A DNA stretch of 64,000 bases from Omphiscola glabra (lineage: Eukaryota; Mollusca; Gastropoda; Lymnaeidae), in assembly GCA_964017045.1 (NCBI GenBank), contig OZ024798.1, positions 12,088,995-12,152,994 of the forward strand. The letters run 5' to 3'. Under the pieces are notes generated by a model that saw only the letters and a program-made list of their open reading frames with translations, made no database searches and was not told the origin of the DNA. This document shows, piece by piece, positions 48,291 to 59,675 of this stretch. The position numbers were made by a program, and so were the translations under genes. How positions within the stretch are numbered: the stretch's first letter is position 1; each line of letters starts with the position of its first letter.

Positions 48291-48834
48291 TTGGAAACTC
48301 AACATTTCAGTCTTATTGCATGATTACACTCAGGTCATATTTAACAGATTAATTTTTTGTCTTCTCTATGAGTTTGTGTGTGTGTATGTGTATAGAGTAT
48401 TCATTGTCGTTCACACTCACAGCCTCGTGTCTGTCGGCTGTCTATGTTATCTTCGATGACGTCTCAATGTTTTTGTTTTTTTATAAATCACAAACTTACT
48501 GTGAAATACACACGAAATCTGTTGTTGTCCCCCACTCATCTCACTCCCTCGTGTCTCTTTGTCCAAATTTAACTGTTGGGATTAGCTTTGTTTCATTCGT
48601 GAAGGCAGGCGTTCAGCCGATACGTTCGTTTTGTTGTCTTGTTCTCAATGGCATTAGCGACGGTTAGTCTCCTTCGAAGCAAAGAAAAAACAACAAAAAC
48701 AAACAGCAAAAATAATTTTGAAAAATACAAAGAAAAAACTCTGCAGTTGGCAGAATATGCCGCCCCTTCAATTTCATTTAAGGGAAAAAAAGTGCTGCAT
48801 CCCCACCCCATTGCGACGCACCTGTTGTTGTTTT

Positions 48835-49215
48835 TTTTGCTACGCCCCTAGTTACTTTGCATAGCCCCCTGTTGTTGTACTACGCCCTTAGTTGCTTTGC
48901 TACGGCCGCAGTTGTTTTGCTACGCCCCTAGGTGTTTTGCTACGCCCCTAGTTGTTTTTCTACGGCCCTATATGTCCCAAGTTGTTTTGCTACCGCCCTA
49001 TATGCCCTTAGTTGGTTTTTTTTACTACGGCCCTAGTTATTTTGCTACGGCCCTATATGCCCTTAGTTTTTTTTTACTACGGCCCTATTTATTTTGCTAC
49101 CGCCCTATATGCCCTTAGTTTTTTTTTACTACGGCCCTAGTTATTTTGCTACGGCCCTATATGCCCTTAGTTTTTTTTTACTACGGCCCTAGTTATTTGG
49201 CTACGGCCCTAATTG
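48835..49215. repeat. ~20-bp minisatellite with longer composite units
   Basis: The basic unit is TTGTTTTGCTACGCCCCTAG. The right half repeats a composite of TATATGCCCTTAG, a T-run, ACTACGGCCCTAGTTATTTT and GCTACGGCCC about four times. Confidence 0.92.
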
Positions 49216-49554
49216 CTTTATATTTCAAGCTGCCACATATCCCATTTTGAATACTTTTTATTATTTAATATTGTTTATATTAAATAATAATGATAATTAT
49301 TATATTTTTTTCACATGAAATGTAGTTGTAAGTTGTGTCCTAAAATAAAAAAACAAAACAAAACTTGTTTTGAATGAGTTGATCCACTTACGGGCCAAAA
49401 TGCTAGTTTCTAGCCTTTGAAACTCACGAGTTAATGAGTTGATGCAAACGAGCATTTTCAACTCCATAAAAAAAATCGTGAGCGCATTAAACATCACTGA
49501 TTGCCATGTCTTGTCTTGAGAAATGACAACAAGGGATTATGTTATTCTTCACAG

Positions 49555-49758
49555 CAGCCGTTCTCAAACCAGTGGGTCACCACCCCTTTTGGGGGTTTGA
49601 ACGACCCTTGCATGGTGATCACCAAGGACCATCGGAAAAAAAAACAAAACATATTTATGAAGTAGCAACGAAAATTAATTGTATGGCTCGGGGGTCGCCA
49701 CCCCAACACGGGGAACTGAATTAAAGGGTTGCGGCACCAGGAAGGCTAGGAACCTCTG
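49555..49758. mobile_element. SPIN-like hAT MITE, copy 3
   Basis: It starts CAGCCGTTCTCAAACCAGTG and ends AAGGCTAGGAACCTCTG. Internal blocks are ACGACCCTTGCATGGTGATC (diverged), GGACCATCGGAAAA, GAAGTAGCAACGAAAATTAA and GAATTAAAGGGTTGCGGCAC. It is more diverged than the 55.6- and 57.7-kb copies. No target duplication is clear. Confidence 0.85.
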
Positions 49759-51203
49759 CTTTTGAAGTGTCTTTTATTAGATCCAATTCTGCACAGAGGT
49801 ACGTTCATGCTGTACGTATTGATTCGTCCTGTAGGGAAAGTTGTTTAGAACTTGACGGGGATAACGAGGTCTCAGGATAGCTGTCCGTGTAATTTCTCGT
49901 AACCGCAGATAAGAGAAATCGCAATGATAATAAAAGTGAAGGCAGCTGGAAAGCAAGTGAACGAGACGATAATTAAATGTGGTGGCCGGAGTCCTGTAAT
50001 CGGTTCTAATCCTCTCGGCCGCCGATACGAGCCGTAATTCCGCCCTTGGTCTGCAAGACCGCGCAGACGTATTGGGATTTTGGCGTCGCCGACATAAAAT
50101 TGGACGGGAATGTATTTTGTAATGACTAATCAATGTTTCTCTGTGGGGTTATTTTATGATATATTTTAAATAAGTAGCCTCCAAAGTTAGGTCACTACTT
50201 GCTCATTCTTAACGTAATGTAATTTTAATATTTATTAATGATTGAAATTTCTTTCGGAATTTCACTACTCTTCATCCACAAAAGAAAATTTCGACAACAA
50301 AAATTAATGAAGTAATTTCCATGAATCGTTAATAATTTTTTTTAAAGTACATTATAACAAAATTTTGACAGAGAAATCCTATTTCTCTTAAAGATTGTTA
50401 TGAATTTATTTTTCAATCTACTCATTTATGTATGTAGATAAATTTGGCTTAAATTACAACGCAGAAATCACGGTTAATCAAAGTTTAAAAAATGTTTTAA
50501 TAACGGTGAAATAACGTTGAAATAACGTGCAATTAAATAGCTTCTTCAATCAACCATGGACTTCACAATAATTTGTTTTCGTTTAATTTTTTTTCAGTCG
50601 GCCGCTACGTGAAACTGTTCCACGTACATAATGGAGTGAGATGACTTTTATTCAACGTCCGTTTTACAATTGAATCACCTCGCTATTTTGACGATGGCAA
50701 AAAAAAAAAGTATCAGCACACGACGGAATTAGCACACGAGGTTGGGGTCTAGATGTTGATGCTGTTCCACGACGTGTTATTGGACGGACGTTGGTAATGA
50801 ATTCCCTTTTCTTTTTAACTTTTTATCCCCCCCCCCTCCCACCTTCCCCACCCTCACTCTCACCCCCACCCCCCTGCTCACGTTGCGGAGTCGGCGTTAC
50901 AATCCCTGCAGCTAATATTAGATGGAATTTAGCGCGAAACAGCTGAACAGAACATAACAGCTACAGCTACAACAACAATGACACAAGCAAAATATGTCTT
51001 TTTTTTGAAAAAGTATTGCTATCGATGTCTTAAGTTTTAAGTTCTTGTATCAAGTTGTTGTATTTGTTGTTGTTGATGCAGTTCTTTCTCTTGTTATAGA
51101 CGCGTGCATCATTGAAAGTTGGATTCTATGTTCATTATATTTAAACAAGAACGTTGTGCGAAGAATCTCCGAAGTTCTAGATTGTTTTATGGGGGCTCTA
51201 GAA
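49759..51203. other. Non-coding; no gene recognised
   Basis: A 118-codon minus-strand frame (49777-50133) is Arg-rich and non-repetitive, but unrecognised. A C-rich stretch lies at about 50827-50876. Confidence 0.4.
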
Positions 51204-51659
51204 ATTTGGTTCTCAACCTTTCTAGAGCCGCGACCCCTTAATACAGTTTCCTCATGTTGTGGTGATCCCAACAAACCATAACATTATTTTCCTTGCTTCC
51301 TCATAAATGTTGAGCATATGAAGACCTTAGTGCTAAAAGTACTTAAGTCACATAATACACATTTTGAGATAATCGCGTTCAAATATTCTTTTTGTTTTCT
51401 AAAATGTGATTATTTTCATATTTTGTCTTGTTTAATTAAGGGACTTAAGCACCAGTTAATGTGTTCAAATTAATGCAATACACTTGGCTAAACCTGATAA
51501 GAAAAGGTCACAGTTTAGATTGATTTTGACAAAAATGTGACTTAAGTACTTTTAGCACTAAGGTCTTCATATGTGTTTCCCTGAAGGTCTTGGACGACTC
51601 CTGTGAGAGGGTCGTTCGACGCCCAAAAGGAGTCACGACCCACAGGTTCAGAACTGCTG
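51204..51659. mobile_element. SPIN-like hAT MITE, copy 4, split by a nested MITE
   Basis: The left part has GGTTCTCAACCTTTCTAGAG and ACAGTTTCCTCATGTTGTGG, ending ...GAGCATAT. The right part resumes at GTGTTTCCCTGAAGGTCTTG and continues with GTGAGAGGGTCGTTCGACGC, then GAGTCACGACCCACAGGTTC and AGAACTGCTG. Removing the nested element and one copy of ATAT restores GAGCATATGTGTTT, which is exactly the sequence present in copy 2 at about 37543. Confidence 0.9.
51320..51568. mobile_element. 249-bp MITE family M, copy 2, inserted in a SPIN-like element
   Basis: Ends GAAGACCTTAGTGCTAAAAG and ...CTTTTAGCACTAAGGTCTTC are perfect inverses, and inversion extends through TACTTAAGTCACAT. Flanks are ATAT (51316-51319) and ATAT (51569-51572), a 4-bp target duplication matching the 4-bp AATT of copy 1. 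It lacks coding capacity. The site is proven by the intact SPIN sequence elsewhere in the window. Confidence 0.95.
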
Positions 51660-52445
51660 AAGATTTTGTAATTTAAAAAAAATAAATGTATACTCTTATT
51701 TACCTTTCTAGGAATAATCTCGACTTTCAGGAATTAAGTTTGTAAGCAGACTCTTGAAGTTTCCAGCAAATTTTAAGGCTGTCTAGAAGATTTAGAAGGT
51801 TATTGAAATTCCATAATTCGTCCATGTTTCTCTGCTTTTCTGTGACATCTCAAGACGTGGTGACAATAAGTTTCTTATAAGTACCTTTATGGTACAAGAT
51901 ACTTTTATTAGGACCTAGCAGACTTTAAAGAAAAATCAAATGGTTTTTATCAATTCAATTCATTTCAGATGCTTTTCACGAACTTCAATAAATGAAGTTT
52001 TTAGAAAATACTGGAAAGTTCCGCGAGCTTCTAGAATATTATGATAAGGTCATCATGATTCTATCAGTTCGTATTTTAATATTTTAAAAAAAAATGTTGA
52101 AGGTACGTTTTCAATTGTAAGATTCATCAAAAATTACAGAAAAATAGACAATTTTCATCTTTAGACAAACAACACTCTACAATATTAGAGAAAATTTTGT
52201 TATTTTCTTTGTGAAGATCACTACCAATTAACGCTAATGTTTGTGTTTGTAAAAGTATAAACATTTTTACCAACAAACCTCAACGAGGAACGTATTAACA
52301 TTTGACTGTTTATTTTTATCCACAACATCATACACAGGTGTTACATTACCTTCACAAACAACATCAATGACAAACTTCACATTCGTGGATGCTACCACGT
52401 GACAAACAAGATGTGCTACCATCTACAACATGCTCTGTACAACCG
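51660..52445. other. Non-coding, AT-rich
   Basis: Degenerate words around TCTAGAA, TTCCAGCAA and GAATAT may be an old array (51720-52060). No gene is seen. Confidence 0.45.
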
Positions 52446-52735
52446 TGGGGCTGAAGGACTGTAAGACAATAGGACTGGGAGACTGTGGGTCTGTGGAACT
52501 TTAGGACTGTGGGGGCTGTAGGACTTTAGGTCTATTTCACTGTAGGAATGTTGGACTGTGGGGCGGTAGGACTGTGGGACTTTGGGACTGTAGGACTCTG
52601 GGATTGTAGGACTGTAGGACTGTAGGACTTTGGGACTGTACGACCGTCTGCCTGTAGGACTGTAAGACTGTAGGACTGTTGGGCTAAGGTACTATATGAC
52701 TGTGGGACTGTGGGTCTGTGGGACTGGTGTGGCAA
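52446..52735. repeat. 8-bp minisatellite, about 35 copies
   Basis: The unit is GGACTGTA or GGACTGTG, degenerate. The minus-strand Ser/Pro/Thr/Val-rich frame (52532-52804) is an artefact. Confidence 0.92.
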
Positions 52736-55314
52736 GTTGAAGTTTGGTTTGGGGAGGGGGGGTGATATGAACACGTCATGGTCTGGGCTATCTCTTTGTT
52801 CCAATGTTTACTATCTGATATTGCCATAGTTCGCGTTATGATTCCGTAGATTCTGGTTACAAATCACACTTCATTACTTGGGGCTGTCAGATTTATGTAA
52901 ACATTTATAAACCTGTAAATTCAATGATAAATTACATATAAAAGTATGTTAATATGATGATGTTTTATAAATTGTAATGTTTACTTTCGGGAAATTTAAG
53001 ATCAGAATTAATATTACATAAAAAGTAAAATGTACATGCGCACGTCAACTTTTATGGTAAAATAATGGCTCCCCAATTTCCGCAAAGCATTGTAAGTAAG
53101 TATTCACAAATGTATAAATTAAAACAAATGAAATCATCGGCTGGGTACTCTTATTGCAGGCAAACGTATTGGATGAGATTACAGTAATCATACAATGATT
53201 TCTTTACATGATGCAATAATGGTATGTTAATCACATGTCATGCTATGTTTACAATGTCAGACATATCATCGTTTCCTCTAATTTACAGCCGTACATGTGT
53301 CCGTAACATAATCACAACAACAAAACAGCCTCATATTTCACGTGTTGAAAAACAGACATCCTTTTTGCGCTTTCGCCCTCGGCTGTTTCTACTTTCGGAG
53401 TCGGACGTGGCAGTCGCAACTTCCTGTTCAGACAATGTTTATGTGTTCTGTGTCGGGCGCCTGACGCAAAACCATTTCACAACATATTTCTTGAGACATG
53501 AGAGTGGTGTCATGGGTCCCTGGCATTTAAAAGCTGCAGTCCTTGCAACAATTATATATATTTTTTGGAAATATAATACAATTTTAGTTTTAAAATGAAA
53601 ATGTAAGAAAATAAAAAACGAAGACAATTTTTTACTAACTTAGAGCAGTCGTTGAAATTCTGTTTATTCTGCGTTGACAAGAAATTAAAATCAATTTTTA
53701 AAAAATAAAAGAGTCAAGCAAAGAAGCGAAAATAAAATTGAATACTAATTTTGATGTTCATCGAAGAACGGATGTTGTAGTTCGGGGGCATCTTCACAGT
53801 GGGAGAGGTGTTGGCTTTAACCACTTATGGGAAGGGGAGGGGGGTAGACACCCCTGTGTTGTATTACAATGGGGTTTTCACAACTTCAACAATTTTGGCG
53901 GGACGTAAAAAACAAAAACAAACAACCACAAAAACAACAACAACAACAAAAAAAAACACACAAAAAACACAAACTACAACTCAATCTTTCATATGCCTAG
54001 TACATTGGGAGTAGGGTTAGCATCTCTACGCCGCAAAATGGCTAGGTATCTAGGACGTGGGAGTAGCATAAGACGTACATCTTTACAAGTCCCTTTAGGG
54101 ATTATTTTTTAGTGAATAACTTCTTTCTTTTTTTTTTTTGAAATGCACACAACCATTGTCTGTCGTTCTCTTTCCAGCTATTCGTGTACTTTACACCAGG
54201 AGGCCACTCGCATAAAACTGCTGAATGAGTTAATCTCCTTTGACAGGTTTCTTTTCGTATCATTGTACAGTATTTCATGTATTAAATGAACAAAAAGGGC
54301 TTCATTTATGTCTAAAATGTCAACATAACAATAAAATATGAATGTTATAGTCGAAATATAAAATAAAGTAAAAAAAAAATATTTTTTTCTCAAGATCAAA
54401 CTAGAAGTTACTATGCAGGTTTTTTTTTTTGCATGTGGATTTCTCATATTTATATTTAAAACGCTTGCTGGCATGCTTCTTCCGCACTCTCTCAACATAT
54501 TGCGTCAATACAATTTAACTAGGTCACTGCGTATACATTTAATATTTAAAAAAAAAAAAAGAAAATGGCTGATCGCCAACTTATGATGATTTGATATCCC
54601 AGTTCTGTTTTAAGTGGGAAAATTTAAAAAAAAAAAAAAAAAAAATTAAATCTGTCCAAAGATGGAAGGCTGCGACCAAATTTCTGTTTCTCAAATAATT
54701 CATATTCATATAAATTATTTTACACATAGCTTTACATGGTATCTAACGTCCATAGTCGAGTTTGGTTTACATCGTATGAAAGTGTGTTTGTTTGTTTTTT
54801 TTTCTTTTTGTTTTTTTAGGACATGCAAAATATTTTTGTTGTTAATTTTGTTGTATGAAGGTACGCATCATTTTTAATAGTTTTCATTAGACGATTTATA
54901 TCATTCTTTTTTTTTCTTTTCTTTATCGCCTGGCAAGTTGATGCTTCCTTAAAGCAAATAATACAATACATTCCGAGGCCGGTCTGGCTGCAAAGTTCGA
55001 AAAAATGCATAAAACAGCAACGAACAAAAAACAAACAACAAAAAAATGTTTTTTTCCCACAGATTCCCAGTTTCTGACCCGGGTGTTTCAAACGACATCA
55101 CTGTCTTAAACCACCGTTTCTCAAACTGTGGCCGCAAGTACCACAAGTAGTTATACGACATCGGGTGTACACAGGGCCATAACAAATGTAATTACACGAT
55201 GGTCGTGTCCGAAGGAACACATGGACATTGTTGTGCACACTTGCTGACCAGAACAAAGGGGCAATCAAGGCGGCTGATGTGGCTCTGGGACGCTAGGCCT
55301 AAAGTGCTAGAGAA
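52736..55314. other. Non-coding; no gene recognised
   Basis: The longest non-repeat frame (53224-53598, plus) has no recognisable domain. A/T homopolymers occur at 53925-53970 and 54626-54645. TTTCTCAAACTGTGG at about 55120 resembles a hAT end, but no partner end was identified. Confidence 0.4.
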
Positions 55315-55481
55315 CAGTGGCGTAGCGAGGGGGGGGGCAAGGGGGGCATCATGCCCCGGGCGCTACTCACAAAGGGGCGCTAAATGGTATATTTTAAATA
55401 TAATATTGTATGGTTTTCGAATAGGTGGGGCGCTAAAAAGGTATTGTGCCCCGGGCGCGAGTTAAGCTCGCTACGCCGCTG
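55315..55481. mobile_element. 167-bp hAT-type MITE with perfect 8-bp target-site duplication
   Basis: The left end is CAGTGGCGTAGCGAGG. The right end is CTCGCTACGCCGCTG. CTAGAGAA lies on both sides (55307-55314 and 55482-55489), identical. Inside, CATGCCCCGGGCGC and GTGCCCCGGGCGCG recur in the same orientation around an AT-rich core. It has no coding capacity. Confidence 0.95.
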
Positions 55482-55646
55482 CTAGAGAAAGTAGAAAAAT
55501 CTGTTGTTAAACGCTGCTGGCTGTAGACGTAAGATAGTTTTATCGAGACAATATTCTGTTAAAAGGCACCAGGCAGCTGTACTGGGATTTGTTGGCCAAA
55601 ACGAAGAGTCCAAGTATCGAAGCTCAAGACTTTAAAGCCAGTAGAG

Positions 55647-55825
55647 CAGCGGTTCTCATCATGTGGGTCGCGACCCCTCCGGGGTTCGCCTAAGACCATA
55701 TGAAAAAACCTTTACTATACAGTTATAAAGTAGCAACGAAAATAATTATTATGGGGCTGGGGCGTCGCCACAACATGCGGAACTGTATGAAAGGGTCGCG
55801 GCGTTATTAAGGTTGAGAACCGCCG
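55647..55825. mobile_element. SPIN-like hAT MITE, copy 5
   Basis: It starts CAGCGGTTCTCATCATGTGG and ends AGGTTGAGAACCGCCG. Internal blocks are GGTCGCGACCCCTCCGGGGT, TCGCCTAAGACCATATGAAA, AAGTAGCAACGAAAATAATT and AAAGGGTCGCGGCGTTATTA. Flanks CAGTAGAG (55639-55646) and CAGTAGCG (55826-55833) match 7 of 8. Confidence 0.93.
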
Positions 55826-56059
55826 CAGTAGCGGGTGGTTGGCTAAATGTTGCCAGAGCAGTTGAAGTCATGGTGTTTTATGACATGGGGAGGCTTGCTA
55901 GTTCAGATAAAATTATATATTTCATTACAGGCCATGTAGAAATGTTAAAAAGCTAAATATCTAAGGCTTGAATAGATCAATTGATTTTGAATGGAACAAC
56001 TATTTTTGGTCAGCTTACATTTCGATTTAAGATCGGATTAAGTTCGTTAACCGACTTGC

Positions 56060-56540
56060 CACTGTCTATCTAGACTGGCCAACTATTTAAAACAAAAACA
56101 AGTCTAGACAGGCGAAATACTTTAAAACCAACGTCCAGACTGGCCAACCATTTAAAAATACAATGTCTAGACTGGACAACTAGTAAAAAATCCCATGTCT
56201 AGATTATCCAACTTCTTTAAAAAAAACATATCTAGACTGGCCAACTATTTAAAAAGCCATGCCTAGACTGGTCAACTATTAAAAAGATCCTGTCCAGACT
56301 GGCAAACTATTTTAAAAAAACATGTCCAGATCGGCCAATTATTTTTAAAAGAACACATCCAGACTGGCCAACTATTAAAAAAACGATGTCCAGACTGGCC
56401 AAATATTTTAAAAAAAGACTGTCTAGAATGGCCAACTATTAAAAAAATCGATGTCCAGACTGGCCAAATATTAAAAAAAAAACCACTGTCTAGACCGGCC
56501 AACTATTTAAAAAACCATATCCAGACTGGCCAACTTTGTG
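56060..56540. repeat. ~31-bp minisatellite, about 16 copies
   Basis: The unit contains TCTAGACTGGCCAACTATTT plus a variable A-run and CATG. Many copies carry CCAGACTGG instead of CTAGACTGG. Length varies mainly in the A-run. Confidence 0.92.
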
Positions 56541-57212
56541 CGTCAATAAAAAATAATTACAACGAACGTGTCGCTGTAGCTTAAGGTAATGTCTCGTGCA
56601 CCCATGATTTCATATTTCTTTTACATGACGTACATGATGTAAAATGTGAACGTAACGACCTTGACCTTGTCTAAGATTCTCACTTTGACCAACAAAAAAA
56701 AAAGACCACAAAAAGCCATATTAATTACGTAATTTTTTTTCTCTCATACCTTGAAAAACATTTTTTTTATATATTGGGTTTTTACATGTACTTCAATAAT
56801 GTTTCATTACGTCCCTTTGAAATTTAATAACCCCTTCATACCGTCTTTTTTTAAAAAAATAACAAGTATTACTCCCCAAAAGAACACAGTCTACGCACTC
56901 TCGAAGCTTCGCCATTAATCCAATTATGTCTTATTTTTTTTTTTTTTAAATGATTAAGTTTGAGATTAAAATACATAAGCCTGCGGCCAGATCTTTCTAG
57001 AATCCCTTTTGTTTATAGAGTACGACTGATCCCCCTCCACCCCCAACCCCCTGGACCACACACACACACACACACATCCACACACACGGCTTTTTATTAT
57101 CACGATTTGTGTTTGTTTCCCAGCGCCTAATGGCGTCCTCGGCTTCTCGTCATTATTGAATTAATGAAAGAGTCACTACCGGGGAGTGATGCTGAGGTAA
57201 CAGAATTTTGCT
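56541..57212. other. Non-coding; (CA)n near 57057-57076
   Basis: No gene is seen. Confidence 0.5.
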
Positions 57213-57612
57213 CAGGCGGCCAGAGATTCATTGTGGGTTCCGCGGCCAGAGATTCATTGTGGGTTCCGCGGCCAGAGATTCATTGTGGGTTCCGCGGCCA
57301 GAGATTCATTGTGGGTTCCGCGGCCAGAGATTCATTGTGGGTTCCGCGGCCAGAGATTCATTGTGGGTTCCGCGGCCAGAGATTCATTGTGGGTTCCGCG
57401 GCCAGAGATTCATTGTGGGTTCCGCGGCCAGAGATTCATTGTGGGTTCCGCGGCCAGAGATTCATTGTGGGTTCCGCGGCCAGAGATTCATTGTGGGTGC
57501 CGCGGCCAGAGATTCATTGTGGGTGCCGTGACCAGAGATTCATTGTGGGTGCCGCGGCCAGAGATTCATTGTGGGTGCCGCGGCCAGAGATTCATTGTGG
57601 GTGCCGCGACCA
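57213..57612. repeat. 26-bp minisatellite, about 15 copies, very homogeneous
   Basis: The unit contains GGCCAGAGATTCATTGTGGG and TTCCGC. The last five or so copies carry GTGCCGC in place of GTTCCGC. The unit is stop-free in all three plus frames, so the same 26-residue cycle appears in each. It is a repeat artefact, not a gene. Confidence 0.97.
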
Positions 57613-57671
57613 TTTCTGCGAGCCGATGTGTGCCCAACTGTAATTCTATAATAGTATACGATACCCTAGAT

Positions 57672-57870
57672 CAGTGGTTCCCAACCTTTCTAATGCAGCG
57701 ACCCCTTTAATACAGTTCTTCATGTTGTGGCGAACCCCCAACCCCAAAATTATATTCGTCGCTTCTTCATAACTGTAGATTATATGTGTTTTACGATGGC
57801 CTTAGGCGACCCCTGTGAAAGGGTCGTTAGTCCCCCAATGGGGTCGCGACCCACAGTTTGAGAACCGCTG
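57672..57870. mobile_element. SPIN-like hAT MITE, copy 6 (well preserved)
   Basis: It starts CAGTGGTTCCCAACCTTTCT and ends CACAGTTTGAGAACCGCTG. Internal blocks are ACCCCTTTAATACAGTTCTT, CATGTTGTGGCGAACCCCCA, GGCGACCCCTGTGAAAGGGT and GGGGTCGCGACCC. Flanks CCCTAGAT (57664-57671) and CCCCAGAT (57871-57878) match 7 of 8. It is in the opposite orientation to copy 5. Confidence 0.95.
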
Positions 57871-58084
57871 CCCCAGATTTACATGTAGAACTTTATAGGT
57901 GGCAATTTCATTAGGTCTCCTGTGTGTGCCTCCTGTCGTTCTTGACATAAAAATGTATTGACTCTGTTGTATTGATCTCTATTTTTAAGGTACCGATGAC
58001 AATCAGTCTTTTTTTTTTTTTGCTTACACCATCAATGTGTTTTGTGTAACTATCAAAGATGTGGCTGATATTCGAGTAGATTGT

Positions 58085-58205
58085 TGACATACTTCTAGGT
58101 AGTGGTTATTCTTGGGGGTAGTGGATATTCTTGAGACTAGTGGATATTCTTGTGGTTGTTGGATATACTTGTGGGTAGTGGATATTCTTGAGACTAATGG
58201 ATATT
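58085..58205. repeat. ~19-bp minisatellite, left part (interrupted by a SINE)
   Basis: The unit is GTGGATATTCTTGAGACTA or GTGGATATTCTTGTGGGTA. It continues at 58534-58640 after the SINE. Confidence 0.88.
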
Positions 58206-58533
58206 AGGGGTGCTGGGTGGCCGAGTGGTCTAAACTGAGTAAATCTCAAGTCTGGAGTTCAATCCCCGCCTAAGCCCAGCCAAGCAAAAACATCACCAGC
58301 AACCCCGGGTGGATGGGACTCGGCCCGGGTGGGTGGGACTCGGCACCCGTTAACCTTGGATGGCAACTTCTCTAAGAGAAGGAAACTCTGAATTCAAACC
58401 CGGAGATGTAGTCCCGAAAGGCGGATAACATTGATACAATGAAACATTTCGACGACTCCCAGGCCTTGTGGATTTCGTCGTACGAAGTCCACAACATCGT
58501 CACATTTTAACGGACGGAGGCCAGCAAAAACAT
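58206..58533 (+). mobile_element. tRNA-derived SINE, copy 2, inserted into a minisatellite
   Basis: The head is tRNA-like. Box A TGGCCGAGTGG at 58218-58228 fits TRGYNNARNNG exactly, and a box-B-like AGTTCAATCCC lies at 58256-58266. The body has GAAACTCTGAATTCAAACCC, GGCGGATAACATTGATACAA, CCTTGTGGATTTCGTC and ACGGACGGAGGCCAGC, then a short A-rich tail. TGGATATT occurs on both sides (58198-58205 and 58534-58541), consistent with a target duplication, although it is also part of the host repeat unit. CCGGGTGGATGGGACTCGGC is partly duplicated internally. It lacks the ~120-bp central segment of copies 1 and 3. Confidence 0.92.
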
Positions 58534-58640
58534 TGGATATTATTGTGGGTAGTGGATAGTCTTGAGACTAGTGTATATAATTTTGGGTAGTGGATATTCT
58601 TGAGGCTACTGGATATTCTTGTGGGGAGTGGATATGAATC
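58534..58640. repeat. ~19-bp minisatellite, right part
   Basis: It continues the 58085-58205 array with the same GTGGATATTCTTG core. Confidence 0.85.
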
Positions 58641-58734
58641 ATGGATTTGAGTTTTTGCTTATTTCCGTGTACGTTGTATTCAATAAAATGTGGATGTAAT
58701 TATACACATTTAAATAGTCAAAACGTGTGTTTTG

Positions 58735-58890
58735 TATATGCGTGAAGTTGGTCGATATGTGTATAGTTGGTCGATATGTGTGTAGGTGGTCGATATGTGT
58801 GTAGTTGGTCGATATGTGTGTAGGGGGTCGAAATGTGTGTAGGTGGTCGATATGTGTGTAGGGGTTCGATATTTGTGTTAGTGATCGATA
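58735..58890. repeat. ~18-bp minisatellite, about 8 copies
   Basis: The unit is GGTCGATATGTGTGTAGT. It is followed by (TTA)n at 58891-58914. Confidence 0.92.
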
Positions 58891-58914
58891 TATTATTATT
58901 ATTATTATTATTAT

Positions 58915-59394
58915 CATTGGTAGTTTTCTATATCGTGATACCCCAGCCTAGGGCTGGGCTCACCACGCTGTACACACAATTTAACAAACATAATCATGAA
59001 CTTAATTTTTTTTTTTATTGTTTTCGCCCAACCATTCCATAACAATTTACATGTGAAGCCATGGACGGCACACAGCAGCTTCGTTTAACGGTCAGAGGGG
59101 GAAATCAGTCAGGATAGTAGAATTTAAAGAGATGTGTTGATATATGTGGGTGGTCAATATATGTATATACATATATACATGGATGGTAGTCGATACATGT
59201 GTGGGAGGACCGAATGGGGTTAAAGGCAACAGTTTTACTTTGACGGGTGGGGAGATCTTATATTAATTCTTTTTATAATTTATTTCAAACGTTACTTTGT
59301 CACACAAAAAAATGATTTCGATGAATTATTACATGATTTACCTTTGTGATAGTTTTAAGCTGACTTTAAAGAAAATCCTAACACATCATCCAAT
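58915..59394. other. Non-coding
   Basis: No gene is seen. A short inverted word CAGCCTAGGGCTGG lies at about 58945. Confidence 0.45.
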
Positions 59395-59675
59395 AGGCTC
59401 ACTCCCTGCCTTGCTCACTCGCTGCCTTGATCACTCCCTGCCCTGCTCACTCCCTGCCTTGCTTACTCCCTGCCCTCCACACTCCCTGCCTTGCTTACTT
59501 CTTGCTTTGCTCACTCCCTGCCTTGCTCACTCCCTGCCCTGCTCACTCGCTGCTTTGCTTACTCCTTGTCTTGCTCACACCCCGCTTTGCTCACTCCCTG
59601 CCTTGCTTACTCATACCTTGCTTAATCACTGCCTTGCTCACTCCTACCTTGCTCACTCCCTGCCAATCTCAAGAT
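59395..59675. repeat. 16-bp minisatellite, about 17 copies
   Basis: The unit is CCTTGCTCACTCCCTG. The Leu/Pro/Ala/Cys-rich open frames cycle every 48 bp and are artefacts. Confidence 0.95.

Noticed and set aside
49777..50133. 118-codon Arg-rich minus-strand frame as a gene
   Set aside because: No recognised motif. It begins just outside a hAT MITE and its composition is consistent with a chance frame.
53224..53598. 124-codon plus-strand frame as a possible gene
   Set aside because: No domain, no repeat pattern, no signal I can name and no neighbouring support. Chance frames of this length are expected in 64 kb.
57164..57710. Three overlapping plus-strand frames with a 26-residue repeat
   Set aside because: The 26-bp unit is stop-free in all three frames, so the same peptide appears in each. 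This is an arithmetic artefact.
58206..58280. Possible functional tRNA gene (box A and box B present)
   Set aside because: The tRNA-like part runs straight into a repeated SINE body present in three copies, there is no closing acceptor stem, and box B is degenerate.
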